Assembly (NCBI GenBank): GCA_050291365.1
Contig: JBNKJS010000004.1
Coordinates: 62,001-126,000, forward strand
Direction: 5' to 3'
DNA length: 64,000 nucleotides
Source: JAAGZL01 sp050291365
GTDB lineage: Bacteria > Pseudomonadota > Gammaproteobacteria > Chromatiales > Chromatiaceae
Positions within the stretch are counted from its first letter, which is position 1, and every line of letters starts with the position of its first letter. A model generated the notes under the pieces. That model saw nothing but the letters and a program-made list of their open reading frames with translations. It was not told the DNA's origin and searched no databases. Below, piece by piece: positions 36,288 through 45,686 of the stretch. The translations under genes and the position numbers were made by a program.

Positions 36288-36379
36288 ACTCAATCTCTCC
36301 AAATAATCTGATTTCGACCGATTCTTACGGTCATCGAAAGCTAATACCCTAATATGTATCTAGGGGGTGGAAGGCGATC

Positions 36380-36778
36380 TTATTCAGCCTCTAGCTCCGT
36401 CTCGTCAGCAGCAGGGGTTTCTTCTGCTGGCTTGGCTGCTGGCTTCTCTTCTCTATCGTCCGGTGACTTGGCCAAGGGAGAAGGATCAGTGATCGGACCC
36501 TTGCGTTTAATGGTCATATCTCGCAACACAGCATCATTGAAACGGAAAGCGTTTTCCAGTTCATTCAAGGCCTCGCCATTGCACTCAATATTCATGAGTA
36601 CATAGTGGGCCTTAGGCAGCTTTTGGATGGGATAAGCAAGTTGGCGACGACCCCAGTCTTCCAGACGGTGGATATGACCACCCTTGGACTCTATGATTGA
36701 GCGATAGCGCTCAATCATGCCTGGGACCTGTTCACTCTGGTCCGGATGAACCAGAAATATAATCTCATAATGTCTCAT
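36380..36778 (-). CDS. rpsF: 30S ribosomal protein S6
   Basis: A 132-residue protein. It begins MRHYEIIFLVHPDQSEQVPGM and contains LEDWGRRQLAYPIQKLPKAHYVLMN, both typical. The C-terminal tail is acidic and Ala/Pro-rich. AAAGGGG lies six bases before the ATG. It is the first gene of the rpsF-rpsR-DUF2232-rplI unit with a strong promoter and a structured leader. Confidence 0.98.
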   Translation of the reverse strand: MRHYEIIFLVHPDQSEQVPGMIERYRSIIESKGGHIHRLEDWGRRQLAYPIQKLPKAHYVLMNIECNGEALNELENAFRFNDAVLRDMTIKRKGPITDPSPLAKSPDDREEKPAAKPAEETPAADETELEAE

Positions 36779-36798
36779 AATTGCCCCTTTCGGATTAA

Positions 36799-36823
36799 GC
36801 CTCCCGCATTCATGCGGTGAAGC
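36799..36823 (-). promoter_or_regulatory. Leader hairpin before rpsF (possible S6:S18 autoregulatory element)
   Basis: On the minus strand GCTTC-A-CCGCAT-GA-ATGCGG-GAGGC folds into an eleven-pair stem with one bulged A, ending 20 bases before the rpsF start. Many bacteria have an rpsF leader bound by S6:S18 with a CCG element. A CCG is present here, but the exact fold was not compared with the published motif. Confidence 0.35.
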
Positions 36824-36865
36824 AAGGAGTTGGCACAGATTTAACCCCGTGCCGGAAAACAGCGC

Positions 36866-36894
36866 ATTCTACCCGTGCCAGGAGGCGCATGCAA
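36866..36894 (-). promoter_or_regulatory. Sigma70-type promoter of the rpsF operon
   Basis: On the minus strand TTGCAT (36894-36889), 17 bases, TAGAAT (36871-36866). Both boxes are close to consensus. It gives a leader of about 80 bases before rpsF. Confidence 0.65.
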
Positions 36895-36926
36895 CGGAAA
36901 AACATGAGTTTTTGGGTAAAAATGAC

Positions 36927-36961
36927 AAAAAAATAGCCAGGTCTGTTTTAGACCCGGCTAT
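36927..36961 (-). terminator. Rho-independent terminator of the acidic secreted protein gene
   Basis: On the minus strand a 12-pair stem (36961-36950 with 36944-36933, one G-T pair) around a five-base loop, followed by seven T residues. It lies about 45 bases after the stop of the small gene at 37006 and just before the rpsF promoter, separating the two units. Confidence 0.9.
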
Positions 36962-37005
36962 CTCCAGCCAATCTTGACTACATCTAACTATCCATAACAA
37001 TTTGA

Positions 37006-37254
37006 CTATTTTGCTGGAGAGTCCATCTTCTCTTCACCAGCCTTCATCTTTTCCTCTTCCATTTCTCCATCTTTCATCTCTTCTTTTTTCTCATCAGCCA
37101 TATTGCCGGCAGCAGTGGCTTCTGATGTCATCTCCTTAGAAGACTCTGCTGCTTTTTCAGCAGCTTCACCCTCATGTTCACTGGCTAGAACAGATTGACT
37201 AATAAGGAAAAGTGAAACACAAAGCAGAATGCTGAGTTTTTTAAACATGGTCAT
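37006..37254 (-). CDS. Small exported Glu/Lys/Met-rich protein
   Basis: An 82-residue protein with a clear signal peptide (about 1-24, cleavage near VLA-SE). The mature 58 residues consist almost only of Glu, Lys, Ala, Met and Ser, with repeated EEMK/EEKM-like units (KKEEMKDGEMEEEKMKAGEEKM) and no cysteine or aromatic residue. It is probably helical or disordered in the periplasm. AAGGAG lies six bases before the ATG, and a strong terminator follows, so it is a real single-gene unit. I do not recognise a family. Methionine-rich acidic periplasmic peptides can bind metals, but this is only a guess. Confidence 0.7.
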   Translation of the reverse strand: MTMFKKLSILLCVSLFLISQSVLASEHEGEAAEKAAESSKEMTSEATAAGNMADEKKEEMKDGEMEEEKMKAGEEKMDSPAK

Positions 37255-37442
37255 TTTGATCTCCTTGAAAATGCTGTAAAACTTACCCTGTACCGAATTG
37301 ATTCACATAAAACCCTTTTAGGGCTCGTATCGCTTAACGACAGCGCCACAAAAAGTATCACAAAGGACCATATAGACCAATAAAAAGTTCAATTTTTGTG
37401 AGGGATTTCAACTCTAACTGAGTTCCGAAACTGGAGGGGCAG

Positions 37443-37826
37443 ATGAAAGAAGCCATATTACGACAAGACCCTAATAGCGAGTTCTTTACGCCAGAGAGAT
37501 GCTTCATCATTGAATTGTCTAACAGCCACGAGGATCCGGAATTATCAATCGCTCAAGCAAGAGTGAAACCTGGTGTGACTACTCGCTGGCATTACTTAAC
37601 AAACAGTGCAGAGCGCTACTATATCATCCAGGGTAAAGGCAGTGTTGAGATTGGAGATATCCAAGCACAGGAAGTAAATCCAGGGGACGTCGTGATTATT
37701 CCACCTATGTGTCCCCAACGCATTACCAATATCGGGGCAGAGGATTTAATCTTCTTAGCTCTTTGTACACCTCGATTTTCCAGCGATAACTATAAAGAGA
37801 TTGAAGGAGATCCTGTTCCTGATTGA
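37443..37826 (+). CDS. Cupin domain protein
   Basis: A 127-residue single-domain cupin. Motif 1 is present as VKPGVTTRWHYLTNSAERYYIIQGKG, with His and Glu metal ligands, and motif 2 as PGDVVIIPPMCPQRITNIG, where the usual His is replaced by Gln. It resembles the mannose-6-phosphate isomerase-like cupin group. Substrate unknown. GGAGGGG precedes the ATG at normal distance. It is convergent with the rubrerythrin-like gene. Confidence 0.85.
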   Translation: MKEAILRQDPNSEFFTPERCFIIELSNSHEDPELSIAQARVKPGVTTRWHYLTNSAERYYIIQGKGSVEIGDIQAQEVNPGDVVIIPPMCPQRITNIGAEDLIFLALCTPRFSSDNYKEIEGDPVPD

Positions 37827-37841
37827 TACTGGAAATTGGGA

Positions 37842-38297
37842 TTAGTTTTCTTTAATGGAGTCGTCATACTTAATCTCAAAATGCAGCTTATGCTTAGCTT
37901 CTTCATTAGCTAGGGCAAGCAGCGACTGTCTGATGGTATCGTCCTCGGCCATTGCAGCCATATCGGTGTATAGCTGAAATGCCTTCTTTTCCATCTTCAT
38001 AGCCACAACCAAGGCATCTTCGTAGCTCATATCATCTGAAGGTTCAACATCAACTATGTAATCAGCCATTTTTAGATCAGGTGCTGTTTGACGGCTAACA
38101 AGTTTTGTTGCTCCCTGCTCTTTTATGGCGATCAGTTTTTTCTTATGCCTGAGTTCTTCTTCGGCAAAACCCTCTAAGATTTCTCCCATGGAGCTATGCT
38201 TTGCGCTTGATGATAGCTTAGTGTAAAAATCTGCAGCTGCCTGCTCCTGATCAATGGCAAAATCCAAAATGTCGTCTAACGATTCCCATGCTTTCAT
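37842..38297 (-). CDS. Rubrerythrin-like ferritin-fold diiron protein
   Basis: About 150 residues from ATG at 38297 (MKAWESLDDILDFAIDQEQAAADFY); the open frame reaches 38372 but those residues have no family character. The four-helix ferritin-like bundle carries the diiron ligands: Glu in DQEQAAADFY, EEELRHKKKL (ExxH), Glu in MKMEKKAFQLY and NEEAKHKLHFE (ExxH). There is no C-terminal rubredoxin domain (no CxxC pairs), so it is a rubrerythrin without its electron-transfer part. Likely roles are peroxide reduction or iron handling. Confidence 0.8.
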   Translation of the reverse strand: MKAWESLDDILDFAIDQEQAAADFYTKLSSSAKHSSMGEILEGFAEEELRHKKKLIAIKEQGATKLVSRQTAPDLKMADYIVDVEPSDDMSYEDALVVAMKMEKKAFQLYTDMAAMAEDDTIRQSLLALANEEAKHKLHFEIKYDDSIKEN

Positions 38298-38590
38298 AAA
38301 CTTTGCTACCTCTATAGTGCTTATATGTCTGACGTCTAATATATAAGTGGCTTGTCCTGAAAGCAAACACAAGGCTTACCAAATGCTTCTTTCGCAAATT
38401 GTGGGCTTTATTTCTGGCAGCCTGAGGGGCTATCTACCTAAGAATCAAACAAACTCTTTAGGGCATTTATCAAAGTAGGGTTTCATCTGCATATCATATT
38501 TAAGAATATGATCTAACAACCAGTTTCTGAGTAACCCAATCTAATCAGGTAGGATTAACTCCATACGAGAACTGTCCGTTTACATTGAAG
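38298..38590. other. AT-rich intergenic region with a perfect inverted repeat
   Basis: A 293-base region upstream of the rubrerythrin-like gene. At 38493-38512 an 8-base perfect inverted repeat, ATCATATT-TAAG-AATATGAT, could be an operator or a transcript hairpin. No T run follows on either strand. No gene seen. Confidence 0.4.
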
Positions 38591-39472
38591 TCAGGCTGAT
38601 TTTATTTGGTTATCAATACAAATTAACACCCTGAGACTATCTTCAATCGATTTCTTTAATATGAAGCTGCATAGATCATCGTAAATCTCTTTATTTACCA
38701 CATAATTGTTTTTGGATACTTTCACCTGCTCTTGTCCAAAGTGCTTCCCCAATGGACCATAATATCCAAAACCTTTTTTTCTGCTTATCCTATCCCTGTA
38801 GAAAGATGAAGCTGCATGCTCATCACTCTTCCAAAACAGGTCCCAACCAACCTTCCTGGGTTCACCATTTATTACAACATTAAATTCTGAATTTGAACTA
38901 TTGATTCGCTCAAGTGTTCTCAATGCAGCATTTTGATACACACTTTCAATACAGTCTACACCTACACTGCATTCAGATACCATATTGAAACGTTCCTGAT
39001 TGAAATTAAAATTACTTAGGTACGAACCCACCCTGGAATTCAGTCCAGTTTCAAAACTATCACTCCTATTTGAACGGTGATAAACAGGTATAACATTTGC
39101 TGGAGAGCTCATATCTTGAATAAGATGCAATATTTTGCCTATCAAGATATATGAATTATTTGAAAATCCTTGAGATATATCCTGTCTCAACTCTCTAACA
39201 TAGCTCCTTAGACTATGCTCTGATGTTGGATATACGGTATAGACTGGCATAGATCCAAACAGCTTTATTTTTTTTGGCTTGAATCTATTTTTATGATTAA
39301 AAAAATGTAGCGTACGAGCTCCTTGCTGAAAATTTCCGCTTTTAATTAAGCTCGCACCATCCCTGATTTTACCAGCGTTTCTCTTGAACTCTTCTGCCAA
39401 CTCTGTTGGTGAAAACATCCAGTAAAGGTCGACAGCATAATCGGTTATATCCATATGATCTTTTATTTTCAT
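38591..39472 (-). CDS. Zinc-dependent phospholipase C / S1-P1 nuclease-like protein
   Basis: A 293-residue protein from ATG at 39472, which AAGGA precedes by six bases; the frame is open to 39514. Two features suggest the zinc-dependent phospholipase C / S1-P1 nuclease fold: DHMDITDYAVDLYW near the N-terminus and GKILHLIQDMSSPANVIPVYH at about 118-138, which has the HxxxD and the later His that bind zinc in these enzymes. I see no signal peptide, which is unusual for the family. The gene is more AT-rich than its neighbours and stands alone, so transfer is possible. Function is not proven. Confidence 0.55.
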   Translation of the reverse strand: MKIKDHMDITDYAVDLYWMFSPTELAEEFKRNAGKIRDGASLIKSGNFQQGARTLHFFNHKNRFKPKKIKLFGSMPVYTVYPTSEHSLRSYVRELRQDISQGFSNNSYILIGKILHLIQDMSSPANVIPVYHRSNRSDSFETGLNSRVGSYLSNFNFNQERFNMVSECSVGVDCIESVYQNAALRTLERINSSNSEFNVVINGEPRKVGWDLFWKSDEHAASSFYRDRISRKKGFGYYGPLGKHFGQEQVKVSKNNYVVNKEIYDDLCSFILKKSIEDSLRVLICIDNQIKSA

Positions 39473-39763
39473 TTTTAATCCTTCAACCCTGATCCAACTC
39501 CATGGTAAATCCATGTATTACTGTGTTTTTGTTATTACTAAGTGGTATTTAACAACACCTGTCATAATATCATCTGACCTATTAAGTTAAAACAGGTCGA
39601 GTATTATTGCCGATTATTCATACATCTGATGAACCAAACGATTATATTAAACTATTATTAGGTAATATCAGGCGGATGATGTAAAATCTCGCACCTTCTT
39701 ACTTATATCCGCCCAGCAGTTCCGGCGTAATATAGCCAAGTTACCACCTTTACAGGCAGTCCA
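39473..39763. other. Intergenic region between divergent genes
   Basis: 291 AT-rich bases between the zinc-PLC-like gene and the DEAD-box helicase gene. It must hold promoters for both. A GACCT-N13-AGGTC inverted repeat is present near 39578-39600, too weak to interpret. No coding frame or RNA gene recognised. Confidence 0.4.
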
Positions 39764-41584
39764 ATGTCCAGCAAAACCAACACTTCATTTGCCCAGTTAG
39801 GGCTATCTGACGCCGTCCTCAAATCTGTGGAAGAGATCGGCTATGAGGCTCCGTCTCCAATTCAGGAACAGAGTATTCCTCCTCTGCTCTCGGGAAAAGA
39901 CATTCTGGGACAGGCCCAGACAGGAACAGGCAAAACTGCAGCATTCGCTTTACCTCTGTTGAGTCGTCTTGACGTATCAAGGGCAGAACCGCAGATTTTG
40001 GTACTTACCCCTACCCGGGAGCTTGCCATCCAGGTTGCCGAGGCCATGCAGACATATTCTAGGCATATTCGCGGCTTCCATGTGCTACCGGTTTATGGAG
40101 GACAATCCATGGGTATCCAACTGCGCCAACTGAGTCGCGGTGCCCATGTGGTTGTTGGTACTCCCGGAAGGATAATGGATCACCTTCGCCGCAAGACCCT
40201 GAAGCTGGACTGTCTGAGCAGCATCGTCTTGGATGAGGCGGACGAAATGTTGAATATGGGTTTTATTGAAGATATTGAGTGGATTCTGGAGCACACACCG
40301 AAACAGCGCCAGACCGCGCTATTCTCGGCAACCATGCCAAACCAGATCAAGCGTGTTGCCCAGCGTTATCTGAAAGACCCTGTCGAAATTCAGATTAAGT
40401 CCAAGACCAGCACGGTGGACACCATAACCCAGCGCTACTGGCAGGTAACAGGACTGCACAAGCTGGATGCCCTAACCCGAATGCTGGAGGTGGAAGAGTT
40501 CGATGGAATCCTGATCTTCGTTCGCACCAAGACAGCAACTATGGAGCTTTCTGAAAAGCTACAGGCGCGTGGATACTCTTCTGCAGCACTGAATGGAGAC
40601 ATGAATCAGGCCTCTCGAGAGTCCACTGTGGAACGGCTAAAATCTGGCAAGCTGGATATAATAGTTGCGACCGACGTGGCGGCACGCGGTCTGGATGTGG
40701 AGCGCATCAGCCATGTCATAAACTATGACATACCAAACGACACCGAGGCCTATGTACACCGAATCGGCAGAACCGGACGTGCCGGACGCAAAGGTGATGC
40801 AATCCTGTTTGTTTCTCCCCGTGAAAAGCGCATGCTGTACGCCATCGAAAAGGCCACCAGGCAAAAGATCACCCAGATGCAGCTCCCCAGCCACAAAGAG
40901 GTCACTGGCCGCCGGGTGGAGCGCTTTCAACAGACCATAACCGATGCCATAACCTCCCAGGACCTGAACTTCTTCGAAGAGCTGATCGCTGACTATCAGG
41001 GAAAACATGATATCGAAATGAACCAGATTGCGGCCGCACTGGCATACCTAAGCCAGCAAGATCGTCCGCTGCAAATAACAGAAAAAAAGAGGTCGTCCAA
41101 AGAGAGCGTCGAGCGTTCTGATCGGCCTACAAAACCGAACAACAGACAACAACGATCAGAAAGACCCAGCGCAGATAGCTATGCAAAACGTGAAAGAAGA
41201 GAGCCAAGAGACTCGAAACCAGAAGATGGCATGTTGCGCTACCGCATAGAGGTTGGCAGAGAGCATGAAGTAGAGCCGAAGAACATCGTGGGGGCCATTG
41301 CAAACGAGGCCGGCCTGGAGAGTCAGTACATCGGACGCATCAGACTACATGATAACTACAGCACAGTAGACCTGCCGGACGGAATGCCAAAGGATATTTT
41401 TAAACATCTTAAACGGGTGTGGGTATGCGGTCGTCAGTTAAACATCACCCTGGAAGGAAGCGAGCGGGTTTCCGGCACTGAATCAGCTCAAAAACCCAAA
41501 CATAAGGGCAAGGCAAAACCGAAAGATAGAAAACCTGCCAAACGTAAGCCAAAGAGTAGAAAGAAAAAGAGTCCTGCTGACTAG
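39764..41584 (+). CDS. deaD: DEAD-box ATP-dependent RNA helicase (DeaD/CsdA type)
   Basis: A 606-residue RNA helicase involved in ribosome assembly and mRNA turnover, often cold-induced. The helicase core (about 1-370) has the Q motif SPIQEQSIPPL, Walker A AQTGTGKTAAF, PTRELAIQVA, VLDEADEML, SAT and HRIGRTGRAGR. A DbpA-type RNA-binding domain (about 485-560, RYRIEVGREHEVEPKNIVG) follows. The C-terminus is very basic (KHKGKAKPKDRKPAKRK). The length and domain order match DeaD. Its 3' end overlaps hrpA by four bases. Confidence 0.93.
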   Translation: MSSKTNTSFAQLGLSDAVLKSVEEIGYEAPSPIQEQSIPPLLSGKDILGQAQTGTGKTAAFALPLLSRLDVSRAEPQILVLTPTRELAIQVAEAMQTYSRHIRGFHVLPVYGGQSMGIQLRQLSRGAHVVVGTPGRIMDHLRRKTLKLDCLSSIVLDEADEMLNMGFIEDIEWILEHTPKQRQTALFSATMPNQIKRVAQRYLKDPVEIQIKSKTSTVDTITQRYWQVTGLHKLDALTRMLEVEEFDGILIFVRTKTATMELSEKLQARGYSSAALNGDMNQASRESTVERLKSGKLDIIVATDVAARGLDVERISHVINYDIPNDTEAYVHRIGRTGRAGRKGDAILFVSPREKRMLYAIEKATRQKITQMQLPSHKEVTGRRVERFQQTITDAITSQDLNFFEELIADYQGKHDIEMNQIAAALAYLSQQDRPLQITEKKRSSKESVERSDRPTKPNNRQQRSERPSADSYAKRERREPRDSKPEDGMLRYRIEVGREHEVEPKNIVGAIANEAGLESQYIGRIRLHDNYSTVDLPDGMPKDIFKHLKRVWVCGRQLNITLEGSERVSGTESAQKPKHKGKAKPKDRKPAKRKPKSRKKKSPAD

Positions 41585-44500
41585 AGCCCCAGCTCCTTCC
41601 AGCGCTTTTCCAGCCTCTTAAGGGAGATGGGATAGTCGGTCTTTAGCTCCTGCGCAAACAGAGACACCCGTAGCTCCTCAAAGGACCAGCGCAGCTCATC
41701 GATGCGCTCATCCACCTTGTGATTGTGGCGGCACCTTTCGTCCCACTCCTGCCACTTCTGGTATTGGCTCTGCATCTCACGTAGCAGTTGTTGATCTCTG
41801 GCAGCGGCATGGTTTAGCTTTTCCAGCCTAAGGGAGATCGCCTTTAGATAGCGTGGAATGTGTTGTAGCTGCCGGTAGGGGGTAAATTGTAGAAAGCCAC
41901 GAAACACCAGGCGATCCAACTGCTGGTTTATATCGGTGACAGACGCCATCCAGTTTATCTTGTTGGCGCTTGCCAACTGTTTTCTCACCTCTTGATAGCG
42001 CTCTAGAATCTCAGCAGTCTGCTTTACCACATCCTCTGCTACACCCATCAATCGCCCTTTGCATTGTTCTATTCTGGCCTGGAATTCGTCTGCATTATGA
42101 ATAGCCGGCATATCTTCAATAAATGTCAGATCCACAATCAGCGCTATAAACTCTGCCAGAAGATCGGGTGCGGATTTCGTATCATAACCCTTGGGTGCCG
42201 CGGCCGCCTTGGCATACTGCAGCTTCATCTTCTCTAGCCCGGGAAGATTGCGCTTTAGATAACGAATATCCTGGGTTAGTTTGAGCATAAACAGGCGCCG
42301 CAGACCGGAGCGCATAGCCCTGTCGGCGTTTGGCCTGGAGTCCATCACCCGAAGCGAGACACTGTCACCCTCATCTACCAGGGCCGGAAATCCCTTTAAC
42401 TTGATGCCACCAGAGTCCAGTTCAACTGACTCCTCCAGTTCGCCAAAATCCCAGTCGCTAATCCCTTCCCTTTCCAAACCCTCTACAACCAGGGGCTGTG
42501 ATGCACTCGATGTCGCGCCAGCATGTCTTTTTCTTAGCTGGGTCAGATCCCGTCCCGATTCAATAACCACACCCTTGTCGTTAACCACCTTGAAACCCAT
42601 GCGCAGATGATCTGGTATTGCGCCCTCATCCCAGGCATCTTCTGGCACATGCACACCAGTCATCGCCTTAAGCTGTTCCCCCAACTCACGGATCAAAGGC
42701 TTGTCGGACGGCTGCATACGCTTCAGGCAGGCATCTGCATACTCAGGCACCGGCACAAAGGATTTACGCAACTGTTTGGGCAGACTGCGCATCAGGGCGA
42801 TAATGCGCTCACGCAACAGTCCCGGCACCAACCATTCACACCGCTCTTCTGTAACCTGATTTAGTACCGCTTGCGGCACCTTGAGGCTCACCCCATCCAT
42901 GGAGTGACCTGGCTCGAAGTGGTAGCTCAAAGGTAGTTGCATGCCGTGCAGATCAAGGGTGTCGGGATAATCGGTATCTGATATGGAGTACTGGTCACGT
43001 CTACACAGATCCTGTTCCCGCATGTGCAGAACCTTTGGGTTGTTAGAGACCTCTTGGCGCAGCCAGCGCTCAAAGTCTGGCCCAGTAAAGATACCATCTG
43101 GAATACGCTGGTCGTAGTACTCATAGATGGTCTGCTCATCCACCAACAGGTCACGTTTCCTGGATTTGTGTTCCAGGCTTTCGATATGCTCCAGCAGCTC
43201 TCGGTTATGACGCCAGAACTTGGCCCGAGTATGAAAGTCACCTTCAACCAAGGCAAAGCGGATGAAGATCTCCCGCGCCTCCACCGGGTTGATGGGGCCA
43301 TAGTTCGCCTTACGTTTTGCAACCAGGGTAATCCCAAACAGGGTAACTCGCTCATAGGCCCCGACCTGCCCGCGTTTTTTCTGCCAGTGGGGCTCTGAAT
43401 AACTACGTTTAACCAGATGACCAGCCACCGACTCCACCCACTCTGGGCGGATGCTGGCCAGGGTTCTGGCATAAAGTTTTGTGGTCTCCACCAGTTCAGC
43501 CGCCATTACCCACTTGGGTTGTTTCTTAAACAGGCCAGAGCCGGGAAAGATCAGAAACCTGCTGTTGCGCCCACCTAGATACTCCCGCTCCTTACCGCTC
43601 TTCTTAAAACCGATGTTGCTGAGCAGCCCGGTGAGCAGCGCCTTGTGGATCTCTTCATAACCGGCCTCGGCCTGGTTCTCTTTGTAGCCCATCTCATGCA
43701 TCTGCCCCCGCAGCTGATGATGAATATCGCGCCACTCCTGGGTTCGGTTCCAGGATATAAAGTTATCCCGGCAATACTGCCTGAACTTGCGCTTACTCAA
43801 ATGGTGGCGCTGTTCCCGGAGATGGCGCCACAGGTTCAGATAGGTCAGAAAATCAGACTCTTCATCTCGAAACTGCCGGTGGGCCTCATCCGCCGCCTGC
43901 TGCTTATCCATTGGCCGATCCCTAGGGTCTTGCACACTAAGGGCTGCGCCGATCACCAGTAGTTCATTCAGACAGTGGGTGTGGGCCGCTGTAAGCAACA
44001 TGCGGCCGATGCGTGGATCTACCGGCAGACGAGCAATCTGACGACCGATCCTGGTCACCTTACGCGCACCGTCCGTGGCGCCGATCTCATCCAGGATACG
44101 ATAGCCATCCTTGATAAAGCGTCTGTCCGGGGGATCGAGAAATGGGAAGGATTCGATATCGCCAAAACCCAGGATCTTCATCTGTAGAATAACCGACGCC
44201 AGGTTGGTGCGTTGAATCTCAGGCTCGGTAAACTCCGCCCGCGACTCAAACTCCTCCTCAGAATAGAGCCGGATACAAACACCCTCCGCCACCCGACCAC
44301 AGCGCCCTTTACGCTGATTGGCGCTGGCCTGAGAGATACGCTCCACCGGCAGGCGTTGCACCTTGCTGCGATGGCTGTAGCGGCTGATCCGGGCGTAGCC
44401 TGCGTCTATTACATATCTGATACCTGGCACAGTAAGAGAGGTCTCAGCCACGTTGGTAGCCAAAACGATGCGGCGCTCTCCTCCCGGCTTGAAAATCTTC

Positions 44501-45564
44501 CCCTGCTCCCCTGGCCCCAGCCTGGCATAGAGTGGCAGGATCTCAGTAAGATGCATCTTGTGTTTACGCAGGGACTCTGCAGTCTCCCGTATCTCCCGCT
44601 CACCACTGAGAAAGATCAGGATATCGCCCCGGTCAATACGGCTTAGCTCATCCACCGCATCCAGAATTGCCTGCTGCATCGGCTCATCCCGCTCACTGCT
44701 CCCCTCCTCTTCCGGCGGACAATAGCGCAGCTCCACCGGGTAGGTGCGACCGGACACATTCAATATTGGCGCACCACTAAACTGTTTTGCGAAGTGCTCC
44801 GGGTCGATAGTGGCGGAGGTGATAATCAGCTTCAGATCAGGACGTTTCGGTAGCAGCTGTTTCAGATACCCCAGCAGAAAATCTATATTGAGGCTGCGCT
44901 CATGGGCCTCATCTATGATAAGCGTGTCATATTCATTGAGATAGGGGTCCCTCTGGATCTCGGCCAACAAGATGCCATCAGTCATCAATTTAATATGACT
45001 CTCAGGGGTGACATGATCATGAAAGCGCACCTTATAACCAACGCTGGTTCCCGGCTCTCTGCCCAACTCACTGGAGATCCTATTGGCCAGGGTGCGCGCT
45101 GCGATACGCCTGGGCTGGGTGTGGCCTATACGCCCAAACCGACCTCGCTTAAGGGCAAGACAGATCTTTGGTAGCTGAGTGGATTTACCTGACCCGGTCT
45201 CTCCACAGATGATCACCGCCTGATTTGCATCTATAAGTGCAGCTATCTCTTCCCAGCGCTCAGATATGGGCAGTTCCGGTGGAAAGCTGGGGGTTGGTAA
45301 ACTATCTGATCTAAGATCCGCCCTCTTTTTAGAATCTTCTATTCGATCCAGCAGGCGAATTAGATCATTCTCAATCCCCCCTTTTGCCTTGTTTACCTTT
45401 TTCAGTTTGCGCAGAGTGCTACGCAGCTGATGCCGGTCGGATAGCATGCACTGTTCAATATCACTGTCGTTAGGGAGTTGTTGTTGCTTCACGGAGTGAA
45501 ATTGTACAGGAGGGACAGGATTTAATTCATCACCCATTTTCAGTGGTGTCTGTCCCAAAAACAT
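41581..45564 (-). CDS. hrpA: ATP-dependent RNA helicase HrpA
   Basis: A 1327-residue DEAH-type helicase acting on stalled ribosomes and mRNA. Walker A is VIICGETGSGKSTQLPKICL, and DEAH is in LIIDEAHERSLNIDFLL. SAT is present in LIITSATIDPEHFA, with QRKGRCGRVAEG further on. HA2, OB-fold and a long DUF3418 C-terminal region follow. The first residues (MFLGQTPLKMGDELN) hold two candidate starts, at 45564 and 45537; family members usually begin with a short variable segment, so either is possible. It is convergent with deaD and divergent from the LysR gene. Confidence 0.95.
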   Translation of the reverse strand: MFLGQTPLKMGDELNPVPPVQFHSVKQQQLPNDSDIEQCMLSDRHQLRSTLRKLKKVNKAKGGIENDLIRLLDRIEDSKKRADLRSDSLPTPSFPPELPISERWEEIAALIDANQAVIICGETGSGKSTQLPKICLALKRGRFGRIGHTQPRRIAARTLANRISSELGREPGTSVGYKVRFHDHVTPESHIKLMTDGILLAEIQRDPYLNEYDTLIIDEAHERSLNIDFLLGYLKQLLPKRPDLKLIITSATIDPEHFAKQFSGAPILNVSGRTYPVELRYCPPEEEGSSERDEPMQQAILDAVDELSRIDRGDILIFLSGEREIRETAESLRKHKMHLTEILPLYARLGPGEQGKIFKPGGERRIVLATNVAETSLTVPGIRYVIDAGYARISRYSHRSKVQRLPVERISQASANQRKGRCGRVAEGVCIRLYSEEEFESRAEFTEPEIQRTNLASVILQMKILGFGDIESFPFLDPPDRRFIKDGYRILDEIGATDGARKVTRIGRQIARLPVDPRIGRMLLTAAHTHCLNELLVIGAALSVQDPRDRPMDKQQAADEAHRQFRDEESDFLTYLNLWRHLREQRHHLSKRKFRQYCRDNFISWNRTQEWRDIHHQLRGQMHEMGYKENQAEAGYEEIHKALLTGLLSNIGFKKSGKEREYLGGRNSRFLIFPGSGLFKKQPKWVMAAELVETTKLYARTLASIRPEWVESVAGHLVKRSYSEPHWQKKRGQVGAYERVTLFGITLVAKRKANYGPINPVEAREIFIRFALVEGDFHTRAKFWRHNRELLEHIESLEHKSRKRDLLVDEQTIYEYYDQRIPDGIFTGPDFERWLRQEVSNNPKVLHMREQDLCRRDQYSISDTDYPDTLDLHGMQLPLSYHFEPGHSMDGVSLKVPQAVLNQVTEERCEWLVPGLLRERIIALMRSLPKQLRKSFVPVPEYADACLKRMQPSDKPLIRELGEQLKAMTGVHVPEDAWDEGAIPDHLRMGFKVVNDKGVVIESGRDLTQLRKRHAGATSSASQPLVVEGLEREGISDWDFGELEESVELDSGGIKLKGFPALVDEGDSVSLRVMDSRPNADRAMRSGLRRLFMLKLTQDIRYLKRNLPGLEKMKLQYAKAAAAPKGYDTKSAPDLLAEFIALIVDLTFIEDMPAIHNADEFQARIEQCKGRLMGVAEDVVKQTAEILERYQEVRKQLASANKINWMASVTDINQQLDRLVFRGFLQFTPYRQLQHIPRYLKAISLRLEKLNHAAARDQQLLREMQSQYQKWQEWDERCRHNHKVDERIDELRWSFEELRVSLFAQELKTDYPISLKRLEKRWKELGL

Positions 45565-45686
45565 CCTCTTCTCTGCAGGGTAACCGTACTAATTTAAAAG
45601 AAAACCCAATATTGGAGGATTTAATGCTTCATTTTAATCCTTATAATGGATACCATTAAGTCTACAAATGTTTAGCTGGATTGATT

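Noticed and set aside
38493..38512. Perfect inverted repeat ATCATATT-TAAG-AATATGAT as terminator
   Set aside because: No T run on either strand and AT-only stem; kept only as a note in the intergenic entry.
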